A DNA stretch of 64,000 nucleotides from Takakia lepidozioides. Taxonomy: Eukaryota > Streptophyta > Takakiopsida > Takakiales > Takakiaceae. A program made the translations under genes and the position numbers. This document shows positions 46,590 through 60,400 of this stretch, piece after piece. Where the stretch lies: the NCBI GenBank assembly GCA_030704615.1, contig CM060733.1, positions 35,896,001 through 35,960,000 of the forward strand. The letters are read 5' to 3'. Positions within the stretch are counted from its first letter, which is position 1; each line of letters opens with the position of its first letter. The notes under the pieces are model-generated. The model saw only the letters and a list, made by a program, of their open reading frames with translations, did no database searches and was not told the origin of the DNA.

Positions 46590-46795
46590 CCTTATATACC
46601 CTGATTAGATATACCCTTCATTTTAACATATACCCTTCAGGAAAGTAGGGTATATTGAGGGTCTTGATGCAGGGTAAATATAAGGATAAGGGTATATCAT
46701 AAAAATATACCCTGAAATAAGGGTATACATCTGGGTACCTGAACTTGCCACTCCGGGGTATATATATATCAATATACCCTGATATGTGGTTACGT
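46590..46795. repeat. TATACCC/GGGTATA word-repeat element, copy C
   Basis: At least ten TATACCC or GGGTATA words within 200 bases (for example ATATACCCTTCA, GTAGGGTATATTGAGGG, AAGGGTATATC, GGGGTATATATATATC). The AGTGTTGTGC end seen in copies A and B is not visible. Confidence 0.5.
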
Positions 46796-47480
46796 TTCCT
46801 GCGATGGAGATGGAGTGCAAGTCGTGGAGTCCGCGATGGAGGCTGTCCGATCGTTGGAGTCCACATTTTAGCCTATCGACACTTTAGACACGTTTCATTT
46901 CAGCCTCCCAACAAGCGCCTGAGATGAGCGGCCAAAACGATTTTGGCCGCTCATATCATATGTCTAAACCCCGTCCTTAGAGTCAAGAACTAACTTGACA
47001 CCAAAAGCATGGGATAGTTGTAACAAGGACTTTCTTTTTGATACTCATGCGTAATCAAGAGTCAATAAAAGTTTAAGTGGATACATGTCCTAATGAAAAC
47101 TCATTGATCAATGACTATTCACAATAATGAATCCGATATCTCTGAAGATATCATTTATCTAAAGTATTTCTTCAGGTTCACAAATTAACCCCTTTTCTGT
47201 GAAGCGAATTTTAGCCACCCATTATAGCTGTCCTAAGAGTTCTCCCCGATTGTTTTGCCTTATGGGCGATTGCTCCCCTCTTTGAGTAACATGCCGTCCA
47301 TTCTTCATTTACTTAAAAAAAACAAAAACAAAAAATTATAGCCTGGATATTTTCTCCATAAATGTTAAGTATTATGTGTTACTTCTTTTGCTCTCTCCTT
47401 AATTGACCCGGAGCGAGTGTTATTTTTCTTACATAGTTAGATCACAGGACAACCTAGGGTTATATCAACCAAACTTGTTT
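46796..47480. other. Gene-free stretch
   Basis: No recognised feature. A TTAACCCC at 47190 recalls the TTAA-element ends but has no partner. Confidence 0.35.
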
Positions 47481-47486
47481 GCTATC

Positions 47487-47840
47487 TAGAGGAAATCTTG
47501 TCAACCCAAAGACTGCCATTTACGGCCATCAACTATCAAGAGAAAAATCAGAGCCTGATATTGACCATCAAGCGCATGCACACACACCCACACACACACA
47601 CGAGATGAAGATCTACTTACAAGACCCACTGCACAATAGAAGCCCTCCAGGTAGAGCTTCTGCACCAGAGCACAATCCTGACAAGTTGTCACCTCTCCAC
47701 TATGTAAAATATCTCCAGCTATAGAGAAATCTTACACATAAATCGGGAGGGAATCTTGTCAACCAAGAAGACTGCTGCTTACAGCCTTCAACCGTCAAGA
47801 GGAAAATCAGAGCCTGATACTGAAGATCGAGTATTAGGTT
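47487..47840 (+). repeat. Partial tandem duplication downstream of NPC1
   Basis: A 90-base phrase (GGAAATCTTGTCAACC ... GACTGCCATT ... AGAGAAAAATCAGAGCC) at 47487-47575 recurs with changes at 47747-47835, about 260 bases apart. It lies 300-600 bases past the NPC1 stop. Confidence 0.6.
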
Positions 47841-48112
47841 TTTGGCAGCAGCTTGAAAATCTGTTTGGCCGAGCATGAAAATGACTCTCTCTCACCTGTC
47901 ACACGAATCTTAACTCTCTAAACTCCACCCTCACACCTGCCTTTTGAATTTGTGTGGTGATAAAATCATGACTGACCATTGACCTTTGACCACTGAGCAT
48001 TAGCTCTTAATAAGCAATAGATAGGTTTGCCAAATGACTTCCAGCGGAGGTTAATTAACAGGTTTAAGTGGGCTATTCACAGATGTATAACTTGCACTGG
48101 ACTGTACATGCA

Positions 48113-51100
48113 TCAATCCCTGGCTGGGGGAGAGGAGATTGGGGACTCTGCTTTTACTATCCCGAATCCTTTGTTGAAATGGTGGTCATGGTCATACTCC
48201 TGATAATAAACAGGTTCCCCATTGACAGTATATGAATCAAGAACCATGGATCGAGGGCCTGCCAAGCTCAACCAAACCTGCCCAACATCCACCAAATTGT
48301 CCCCAGAACCTCATTAGCTTGGTAGGCAAGTAGCATTCAGATTATAGGCAGCGTGCCGATAAAAACCCCACCCGAGGTGAATTATGAGGATATGAGGGGA
48401 AGGCCACTCTCAATGCCGAAGCCTTGCTCCGGTAAGAGTGGCAAAAACTTACCTCAACAACTTACATATCCTTCATGCAATCATTGACAGCAATTTAAAT
48501 GTGAGCCCTCACTTATGATTTGCGAGGGACATGGTAGTTAAAGGGGAGATGATACGAACCGGTAGGAAGACAAGGCCATGAAGAGCACCCAGTAGCACAA
48601 GCCCCAGATACATTCGGAAAAAGTACACCTATCACCCACCAACACAGCACCATACTTTACTACAGGATCAGTCCAAGACGAACGCCATAGAAGACTGACC
48701 AATCTGATGCTGGATGGGCTCACACCAGGGGTGGCCATCTCAGTAGCTTATTGCAAATTGTACATGGATTCTTTAAGCATGAATTTCGTGGAAACCCCTA
48801 CCAAATCCAAACTAAAAACATATCCCACTACAGCTGGACAGAAAGATAACCTACAGAAAATGAGTGTCAATAGGTTGAAATAAAAATAATTATTCCACAA
48901 GCTCACTGGAATCACCAACCTCAAAAACTTCAGACCGTGAAAAGTAGAGAACCAAAACGCCTGCAAATTTAGTGAGTGTGATTCCACTGCCACAAAGCAC
49001 CACGCAGGTGATGAGTAACTCTGAATAGCTAATCATGTAGTGAATACCCCCAGAGGTATGCTTTTCCACACGGCTTCATAAACTCCACATCTAGTAATAG
49101 GAGAGTCACAGGACACCGACAAGTGAGATGAGAGGAGGGAGCAAAGGAGACCCAGAAAGTGAAAGAGAAGGATGGGGCAGCCAGTTATTTATGATTGCTG
49201 GAGTCTACATGTAGGAAGCTAAGGAAGAGCAGCCAGTGTTTACATGACATGACACCATGCCAGGCATGTATTAGAGGGATGTGGGTGGTGACAGCTTTTC
49301 AAGAAGTACATGTCACAGCTTCGCCATAGCCTCATCAAGAATCAACTCTATAAATAATATTTGCAAAATCTAGGAAAAGAATACCTAAACACCGAGGCTC
49401 CCATTGTTATGAGAGCTTTGGTTGCGCGCTCGGCCCTATACCCTGTGGACATCTGCACATTCAAACCAACATAATACCCAGAACACACTACAGCATTCGT
49501 TAAAATTGACAAGCTTACACTGGGGATAGGCACTTAGAAATGGAGAAGACCAAAAGCCAGCAGCAAAAGAGAATAACTAGAATCCTAGACAGGAGCCTTG
49601 ACCTCTTCCACTTTCATGGTTTACTGTAGTTCTACTGTGTGTGCTTAGCCTCCTGTAGCCATCACCTCTTTCTCCCTGCCTCCCCCCACATACAGGAACC
49701 CCACGTACAGAAACAGAGACCCTTGTCTACTCGAAAATTATCTGATGGGGTGGAGCTTACTGTGAACGCATGAGTGATGTGCACACAAAACTCCACTGCG
49801 ATTCCGATAGACATGACGAGATTCACAACAGAGATGGCATTGAGCTGTATGTTCCATACAACCATGAGGCCCTGCATCACCACCACACCACAACTCATAA
49901 TCCATTATGTAACTTCCCAGCAATCCAAGAACAACAGCATTGCTCACAAGGGAGAGATTCATTTGCAGTGAAATAGTTCCATCCACCAGCAGTCTACTTA
50001 TCCAAAAATTGGAAACTTCCACAATTGAAGCTCTTACAACTACAGCCAGTAATCATACGAGAGTGCTAACTGAAACCTAGTTTCTGAACCTTGTGCACGA
50101 AAAGGACTGTAACATATGTGATTGCTTGCATCTGCTTGTGTACCAAGCATACAATGCATGGTTGATGCTCTTCTATCTTGGAGAATGTACATGTAGTACC
50201 ACATCATCCTCTAGAGTTCTGCCGTGCCTAAAACACTTATGCATAAGAATGTTAGGTACTGGTAACAGTAAATAGCACTCACCAGAAGGTCTACAACAAT
50301 CATTGAGATCACCAATGTGATCGTGGCTGCGGTCCAGATACTGCAGAAGAAATGCATTTCAAAACCCAAGAAAGAAAATGCCAAAAAGCTACATCTACAC
50401 ATGTACAAGATTAACTGCCTCAAGTTAAAGTTTAGAACCATAAAAGCAACTGCTCCTGTGCACATCACGTAGACAATTCATCATTCTCCAGACCAGGCAT
50501 ATTCCTATCCCACATACTGCCATTTGTCAAATGGAATACTTCTTTGTCTTCCAACAACCATTAAGTTGGCAGTGGGACAACGGACCTGCTGGTAATAATA
50601 AGACACACCCCAAATACTGCAGCTGCACCATTGCAGGAACAGAGACATAACAATCATTGAGTTAGTATGCAAGCTATCAGAGGTCCTGGAGATCACATCC
50701 AGAGATAGAAGAACTCTGAGTCCTCCTTTTTGATGGTTTGACAGTATGAATAACCTTATGCTAAAAGAGCCAACAGTTTTTTTAACTTCCAGTAACTCAG
50801 TGTGAACAAGAAGGCACATGAGAAGCCACTAATTTATCTTTGAGAATTCTTTGAATTCTAAGCAACAAACAAAGAAAAATTAAAAAAGGAAATAATTTAT
50901 AAAAAGAAATATAGATCTATTTTTTTGGCTGGCCTTGCAAATGCCTGCCTGTCAGGACACGCAACTCAAAAAATGTCAAGCTATCCCAGCTGTATACTCA
51001 CCCTTAATCTGCTTACTCAGATACTGAACATAGGGGGTCAAAAGGTGTTAGTCAGCTCCTAGACCCACCATCCAGCCGTCGCTGATCTGGTTGTTGTTTG

Positions 51101-51498
51101 AAGGTCATCCTGATAGTGCCAATTGGAAAGCAATACCCCCCTGAGGTTTTATGGGTAAATGGACTTGTTTCTGGATCACCCGATTAAGATTTATGCATTC
51201 CCACATTTTCACCTGATAACTAGGTTTCATGATCAATTTATTGAAGAGAGTTCTCATTCATCTCTACCAATATCTTGCTGTCGCCTGCTGCCCTTATGCT
51301 TCTGTAACTGTTCTGTACGGTTGGTAGACCCATGGCTCCACATATTTGATGGCTAGCATGTAAAATGTCTAGTCTGCTTCTTTAATCAGAGACAGGATAC
51401 TAACCCAGAGCAAGTAAGAGGCTCACGACTGTTGTCTTCACAATGTCCAAATACTGCTCATAGTAGATGTAAAACACTGAATATGCAAACACCGGGAT
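48113..51498 (-). other. NPC1: NPC1 exon block 5: last membrane bundle and C-terminus
   Basis: Exons 51405-51498, 50586-50622, 50283-50340, 49761-49871, 49385-49452, 48920-48986, 48560-48628, 48113-48277. They encode [16 protein letters not shown], a helix built over a 37-base exon, [91 protein letters not shown] and [19 protein letters not shown]. The stop TGA is at 48113-48115. The tail is His/Asp-rich and ends SPPARD; no dileucine sorting motif like that of animal NPC1 is seen. Confidence 0.9.
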
Positions 51499-54400
51499 CT
51501 GAGACAAAGAAATACACAACAAGGTCTTCATAACTACTCATGCGGCCCAATAAAGAAGTGAACACTCTAGCCCTGAGGTTGAAATTATGTACAAGTACAA
51601 GGGACACTAACTGACTCCTTGGAAAAAGAAAGAGGAAAAAGAAAGAGGTATTAAGTCAAACACCAGACAATAGCTTGCCAGAGAAAACGCCCAGAAAGTT
51701 GGAAAGTCTCTTGTCCCTCCTCCAACTCACCTACATAAAGCTTATTCAAATAAAGTTTGCGGCACGTACAAAGACCAGAACCACACATAGCTGGAGAACT
51801 TACATTCAAAGATTGAGAGACACGAGAAGTGAAGTCCTTGGCAGCACGAAGAGCATCAACGTAATCACTCTGCAAACATGTGGATCAAATAAGGATGTGT
51901 TCATGTATAAACCGCAAGTGTCCGAGAGAGAGAAAAAGAAATAAATGTACTCATTGCTGTAGCCTTGTGGCCGTAGACCCCACGCCCAGTTTGGAACGAA
52001 AGTGAACAGAAAACAAGGAATAATAAAAAATTACCAGGAGCCAAAGGGCCTATGGGACCACAAAGTTCACAAGGGGGAATCTCTTTTATGTAAGATTGGT
52101 TTGCATTATAGAGAGTGTTGAGGATGTCTGGAAACATGACCTGGGACAATATCAGAGTGTTCAAACTAGCATATCTGATATTCCAGGTGCTGTATACAAC
52201 TGTAGAGCAAGCAGACTACATTTCCACCTGCATGATTGAACTAATGATTGCTGCACGAATAGCATGATCTTAAAGCAACATCTCCTGCGCTAAGGCTTGC
52301 ACTTGATGAGGATTACATTAGGGGTCAAGTTCACAAGTCTCTCCTGGTTAGGCGATGCTTGTTGTGCTTCTCTGACAGCTCACCCTCTTCTCCAGAAGAG
52401 GAAAAAAAAGATGGATCACATGCAAAGCAGGCTCCAAGGACTATGGACCAATGGAAAGTTCCTAGTAAGCTTTCCAAAGATTCTGCCAATGAGAGTATTT
52501 GTGGGATCGAGCAGTTTCTTATGCTTGGCTCTAGAGTTGTGTGGAGAGATCGTGCTGTCCATCAAGTTTGTTTTCTTTGAAGGTGGCATGCATACAACCT
52601 GCACAACAGCTAGCCCTCACTTCCAGTCCACTTCTGCAACTGCACAAGGATGAAGACCTCTACATCTTGCTGCCAGTTTCAGCTGTGCTGGTATGGAGGA
52701 GCTGGAGAGCTCTGTATCCAGAGATTGAGCCCATTCCTTGTGTCCAAACAGCAATGAACTGCTAAAAGTCAATAACAACATACACATCATATACCTACAT
52801 AAAATCTAAGGAGAGCAGCACTGGTACTACACAACTTTGCCTGAATATTACTTGTTTGTTCAGAGGAGTATGATATGAACGAAACTCTGATGCCTTGATA
52901 ATCCCGTGCTCGTATCCTGCATCAAGAGCGATAATCTGGTATACATTTTCTTAACGACAAGTGCAGCACAAACACAAACACTCGAGGAGAATATTGTCCT
53001 TCAATGATTACTCCAAGCTTAACAAACGATGGGAATACGTTTGAAGTCACCAGCGAAGTCATTAGGTTACTTTGAAACTTGGATAAACATGAATCTCGTA
53101 TTTGAACCAAAACACAAGTGAAACTCGGATGAGGAACTCAGCATTTGGCAGAACACAACAATCATAGTGACAACCAATCTGATGATGTGGTCAACAGAAT
53201 CAGTCCAATTAGATATGCAGAAAAGATCCAGATCAACTAGCCTTACGCCATGATAGCACAGACAAACATATAAAATCAGCTGTGCAGAGTGCAAAGACTG
53301 AGTGTGTTCTGATGATCCTTTTCACATCCAAAACAATCTTCTGAACAATCCATACACCCACAGGAATGTACTTCAAAGAGTTCCATGTAAGAGGTGTGAG
53401 TGGGTACCATCGAGATCAAGACTGGTAGTGTAGGCACCGTGACCACCCTTAGCACAGTCAGCAGACGGAAGAGCCTTCAGAAACCATGGCAACTTCTCTT
53501 GAAACTGTTTTGTTGACGGACGGCCCTCAAGTAGATCTGATTGTAAGAAACACTGCGAGAATTTCGAGAATACAGTAATTCTAGCTGTATCAGCAACCAC
53601 TCACCTTGCGATAGATCAACAGCTCCAGAACCTAAACCACTAATTGATAATCTTGCAACAATTTCTAGGCTCCTCTATTATTTTTGACCAACCAGCATGC
53701 TATCTCCATTTCTCTTTTTCTAGTGCCCCATGTGACACAGAAAACAGACCCCTGGAAGGGGACCCAAGAGCGCTGAAGGGCTTCTGGTCACAAGCCCTTG
53801 GATGAGAGGAGGGTGAGGCAGGGAGTTGGTGCTAAGCAGAACAGTATGATATTGGTGTTTCCATTAAGGATTCCCAAACAGTCTCAAGGAAAAAATTGAT
53901 GAAGGTACCGTGGTGCAATCGCTGCAGGTATCACTTATGCCACAATAGTCTTCCTCCTCAGGGCAGCAGGGGGGCTGCATACATGCCCATCACACAACAC
54001 AATTAGTATCTTCACATGCAAACAAGGTGGTCACTTAGTTCCCCATTATTCTCTCCCTCTCTCTACCACGTGCATCTTTTTGCACTCAAAGCTCTATACT
54101 CACTCCCTACTACCATCTATCTCCTGGCATCAATCTGCAGAGCTCAATGTGAGCACTTCCATCAATTAGTTCTGATGCAACTGACGCATACATACCTGAT
54201 CATCTGGAGGGCAGTAAGTGCTGTCTGGAAATTTTCGGCAACATCCAAATGCATTGGGAGAGAGCCAAACAAGAAAATCATCCAGCCAGGATGCAGCTGG
54301 CCTTGCAATAAAGCTTGTGTCTGGTGTCGTTGCTGCCCTTGACACCTTCAGCATTTCCCACCGGTTTGAGGGGGGAAGAAAGGCAGAGATATGTGTGTAA

Positions 54401-57400
54401 GTTCATAGAAGAAGTGAATTGTTCTGACCAACCACTATAAATTCTTGGAAACAACTCGCCTAAGATGGTCATGAGAAAATGCAAAATATATTTTTTTATT
54501 TTTTATTCCTGTGGACGTTTCTTGAAATCAGAAGGTGCCCGCGCAAAGAGCAAGGCTCCGCTGGCATAGCAAGTAGAGGCCGAAGGGCTCCGACTTAAAA
54601 TCGAGCAGTGAAAAAGCAACTGAAACACTTGATTTCCTGTCAGTTTAACAGAAAACAGCTCAATCTCAGTCAAAAAGCCTACCTCATTGAGGAGAGATCC
54701 GGGGTTGCACTGGCTGATGGAGCACAAGAGGTTGGTTTGATTGCTGCCAATGCTGCATTTACAATTGCCAGATGCGATGACGACACTCAGCATTCGCCAA
54801 TCATGAAGAACAACTGGAGAAAAATTTTGTGCACTAAGAAACATGGAGCCGGTTGAGGCTCTATTTCTTGTGGGGCATCAACCATGTAGACTACTCTACA
54901 TATATCTAGAGAGAAGAACACGAAGCCTAAATTTATTACATAAAAGGGTGCAGAGAGACATAATTCAATTGAAAATCACCCTACAGCTTGTCAGATAGCA
55001 ACAATCTTGTTACAGGGAATGATTATGTAATGGCAGGCACCGCCATCACACTAGAAAGTGCGATGCTGATTCCAAAGCTACTCCATTAGGCCACTACCAT
55101 GTTCATGTGTGACAGATGTGCCTGCAATTGCACTCCCAGTCCCACTACAGTAAGAAAAGCCATACACAAACAGACCTGTAGTTGTAGTCCTTAACCACAA
55201 AGTACAAAGGGGGTCCCACGCGAAGATACTCAGTTATATTGGAGAAATAACCCTGCAATAGCCCACACACACATATCCCAATCCCCAAGGTCCCCATGAC
55301 CCCTCTCAGAATGTACAATCTCTCTTGGTCACGGTACAGAGCAGCTCAATTGTTATCCTCAGGTAACATCAAAGATGAGTGTACAGAGGGACATCTTACC
55401 TAAACACACGTGCTATGGTTTTCTTGTCCAAATACATATGTACAACTCTATACATGTGTAATATGCGTCCATCAACATCCCTGCATTCCCATCCATTAAT
55501 GCAACTGAACATGCACATGACCCCAGAGATCAACTTGTCCGTGCTATCTTTACCTGGTTCTCACCCATCACAATACAAACAAACACACCTGGAGATAAGA
55601 GTCGCGGGGCAAAACAATCTGCTGCTCCAAGCCAGGTGACAGTTTTGGTAACAATGTCTGCAAGCCACATGCCAACTCTCAAATCACAGAAGTCCCTCAC
55701 CAATGCAAGAGGTGCTTCATAGATTTACTGAGAGTTTATTTTGAACAAACTCTCAATGCGTGATAGAGAACAAATCCTTCTATTGGTACCACTCATTCCT
55801 CTACTCCCGGTCTACATCTCCTGAGCAGGTGTGAGAACAGTATTGCACAACCATGGCTACAATTGTACATCAAGGGAAAAGACGACTCACAATGCTAGTC
55901 AGCAGCAAGGCTGTGAAGACTGCAAGCACCAAAGCTTTCACTGCAGGATTGGCAAGAAATGGTGCATGATATTTCTGCACAGCCACCATCGGACAACACA
56001 CTGTTCATAAAGCCGAGAGTCCTGGAGAACCATGTCAGCCAAAGCTACCCTTTCCCTTTCGTGTACCTCTCCATCACTACTGTGTCACACTCTAACTAGG
56101 ACAATGCTAGGAAGAATACCACATGAATAAGTACCACATGCTCCCACAAAATGGAGGTACCATATGCATATTTTGCAAGTGTGTTTGCAAATTACGTCAT
56201 CTGCTAAGAACAAGCAGTGATCGATTTTCCAGTTACAAACCTGCATGTAACGCACAAGCAAACCAGGTTCACGATGTCGCCTGTCTAACGAACCTGGAAA
56301 CATCAACCCTCTTCAGTCAGATGAGTCAGTTATTGCAAAACACTACCCCTACTGAAAAAGAAAACAAGAGAAGATTCTCAAATCTTACAAGATGATGTTT
56401 GATCCTTATGAACCACGTATCATACCGAGAGAAGAGTCATCATCAACTGCAGAATTCCCAACTCTGATGCAAGGGAAGCAATCCACGCGGTTGCTTTCAG
56501 TTCTCTTGAAGTCAAGGGTGAGAAGTGCGACAAAAGCTGTAATTTGCAAAAGGAAATCCAGCAAAACTGCCACCGCTGAATTCACACCAGCTTGGACAAT
56601 GTTAGCTTATCAACAGCATTTGCTATGCCAAAACTGTGTACAACCACTCACCATCATTTACAATTTGCTACAAAGAGAAAAGTGGTGTAAAAAGAAATGG
56701 AAAGAAGCAAAAGACAGTTCAAGAATTTTTTCATGTCCACAGGATTGTGGACTACAAGAAGATGAGTCCAATTTGCCCTAGTAAGCCACCAATCCAAAGA
56801 AATAAATACAATTTGTAATACCTGCAAACATGGAGAAGACCCGACATGCTGGCATGGGTGTGAAAGTTCCAAGGGCAAAAGCCAAAACCTCTGCCAGGCT
56901 GGCAAGAGTGATGGAAGGACCCACTTCTGCCAATGCATACCCAACACGTATCTCTAAGGGCAAACAGGGGTCTTGCCGTTTGAGAGCATTCACCAAAATG
57001 CACATATTGTCGACCCCGACCTGTAACAAGAGTGATGAAAGTCAGTGTTCCTGATCAAAAAGAGGAACCTTTTCATTTTAACATACTCAGGTTACAATTT
57101 GCAGGAGACATATGACAAACGATCTCAAATAAAACATCTACATTTATGCCACAAAATCAAGAAGTGCCCATCCTCTTCTTCGGGTGTACAATCGGTTCCA
57201 TGAAATGTGGAGTTGGAAGAGAGATGTGATAATGCAATCTCTGCAAGTGCTTGGGAATGATCTTGCAGGCCCCTGGATCTTCCAGAAAGTCTGCAGGGGC
57301 TGGTGGAAAACAATTTCAAGATGCCTCAACTACAAGAATAAAAACCTTTTGTAGCTTTTGACGACGATGCCCGAGCATATGTGGTTTTGGGGAAGAAGAG

Positions 57401-60400
57401 CTCTCATCAATGAGGGTTCTGTGGATTTGAGGATTGCAGGTGACGGCTCACATTTCTTTGAAGGGTTGTTGAAATTGGCCAGGAGAAATATCTTACTGCT
57501 GTGCAAAGTTTTCCCCTGGAGGGCAATTGACTGGGAACAGCCCTGTCCCTTGTCTACATAAAACCACGCAATATTCCTCCAGAACGGCTAGTGGTACTGT
57601 CAAATTGCTATTCGACTGATATTTAGAACCACCTCAAATCTCATGATCACAGGAACATTGAAAGTAGGAGAGGCTCATGGGGTGCCATACCGCAAGTACA
57701 AGAAATGGAATAACTTCAACAATGATCAATGTGGACTTCACTCCAAAAGTGCTGAAGATACCCATGGACCCAAGCACTGACAGTGCCACAATGAGCACCC
57801 CTGACAATCCAAGCAACACCTGCAGATGAGAAAGCCCATCAACTTATTTGGGGAGGCACAGAGAAAGAAACTATAAAACATCCACAGCAGGGCCCAAGGG
57901 CCCGTTGAGTGAAACAGAACAGAGAAACATAAGATCACAGGGACAAAAGGGCACAAGGGAAACTCACTGACAGAACTAACAAAACGAAACACAGACAAAG
58001 AGGCCTGCTAGGTCTGCCACATTGTCATCCTTTACTAACCTTGGAAGTCACATAGAAAGGTGCCACTGTTGGTGAGTAGTCACCCAATGTTATGGCAATG
58101 TATATAAACATCACAAGATAGCTGATCTGTCACCTCAGAAACACGACACAGACTAGGCAATTTGTTAGTGGGACTAATCATAAAGTGAGAAAATTCATGT
58201 AGCATGTCAAAGCACAACTTCATAGCTTCTCAGTAGGCACCATGACTGCTTAGTCTCTTCACAGAGAATGGGATTGAGTGGAAGCTGTCTAACATACACA
58301 CAAGAAGATGCTAGCAGGCAGTAAGACAGTATGCCCCAACCATGAGCCCAAAAATGAAATCTGTCTGGTGTGTGAGTCCAAGAACCAATGCCACGATTGT
58401 AATTTGGTGCTGTGTAGGGGATATTGAAGTAATCTACACCAAGACCTTCGCTAATGACAACCAGACCAAACCTACCGCAATAGTTGATATATCCGCCGTG
58501 CTCTCTCGTACAAGTTCAGCCTCGATAGAACTTTCAGAGGAGTACGCAAGTGTTAGGTTGTGGGCCTCTGCCATTCCCACAAGCTCTTCCTGCCGTGGCC
58601 CAGCAAGCACAAAGATTTGTGAAAAAATTCGACACCTTACATTTCCCCCATATTTCCTATCTTTGGGTGCACATTTATGTCAGTCAGGACTAACACAAAG
58701 GCATGGCAATTCCTATTTTTGATGCATACAGTTTGTACAAGAAATACCCATGCAAAAGCCCTGGATTGACCTTCAACAAAATTGAAAACAGGAGTTCCCA
58801 ATGTCGGAAAAAGGATGTAGAGTCAATACCTTCACAAGGCGAATGAACGCCTGTTCCCAGGCTATAGCTGCAGCATTGCCAGTCCCAGACTCATCAACCG
58901 AATTGACAACTGGATAGGTCACAACAAATGCAGTTGCCTGTTTTGAGGACACGCACAGAAATCACAAGTTACTTGGGTGGCCAGCTCAGCTTATGGAAAG
59001 TGTAATCCTTGGCAACATTCATTGTGAACTAACTCACATAGTGTCCTTTCCTTGTTGGTCATGGGTTTGGATACATGAGTACACGTGGCAACTAATAACT
59101 GAATATGATGCAAATAAGATTACAGATCATGATTCTGCAGGAGGAGTCTCAACTCAACAATTGAACTTAATTAAAGACATGGTACATTTGAGTATATTTG
59201 CAATGCATGCAATACACAAGAAAGGTCAACATCCTGTCTGTTCATGAATAGGTGTTCCCATGCTTCATGCATTCCAGGGGAAATGAACTAGATCTTCTTT
59301 ATCCTCACCTTCCAGTCATAGTTTTGGCCAGAAATATTTAAAGCAAGAGGGAGAGTTCAAACCTGAGAATAGTTACTTCCAGAGAAGCCTCCAAGGACAG
59401 TGGTAGGGTCTACAGGGCCCTCAAAGGCACTGAGGCAGGGCTCTGATGATGAGTAGTGCTGCCACAATACAATTGTCCACACAGGTACACAGAGTCTTTA
59501 GTTCCTTCCAGACATAATCAATGTCATTCTCCCCCCAAAAGTTTGTTGATGCTTTTGCAGTCTAAACATCATCATCTAAAGTAGGAAAGCCTGTTAACTT
59601 GTCTAGGCACTTAGGCAAACTATAGAGTAGTCACAGCAATGCACAAAATGTCCACCTCAAGAAGCCGTTCTTGTGGAGTGACACCATACCTCAAAGCAAA
59701 ACTCTGCATGTGAGGCACCTTCATACTCTTCAAAGAGTTCTGGATCCATTTTGAAGTACTGCATATCCAAGAATCACACTTTTAACTTCCAATGACGGTG
59801 AAACAGTAGACACAAATGGAGAACAGCAAACACGCAGGGATAGAGCAAAGGAGGAGAAATTTCCAGATTTGAGAGAGGGAGCCACACCTGCAAAACACTT
59901 TGGGTTGCACAAGGTGTACCCAGTGGCTTCATACAAATATCCTGAAGTGAGATCAAAGTGCCAGAGGCATTTCCTCTCAGTTCATCAACCTGCAAATATG
60001 GAGAAAAAGGTCCATCCACCCCACTCATCAATACTTCTTATTGATCCTCGCTGCCCCCATCACACACCTTCATACTCTTCAAAGAGTTCTTTAGTGTAAT
60101 GGATTTAAACTGGATATATATCTGGCACCAGGAAAGTGCTATAGGGGTCTGGAACAAGGGAGAGTTGCTCAAAGCCTCTGTTTCAACACAAGAGCCAGTA
60201 AATTCTCTGCCCTCTCCCTTCTACTGCCAAACAGATGTCCCAGGTGCATCCTTAGATTTCAATTCTGTGGCACAGACAACTAATAGGTATAGTGTTCCTC
60301 CAGTACTTCCAGTCCAAAAAACCAATCCAAAATGTGTGAAACAAGCTAACTAGCTACTCACAGGCAGTAAGTAAAAGCCTGAGACCTAGAAGTCGGCAAA

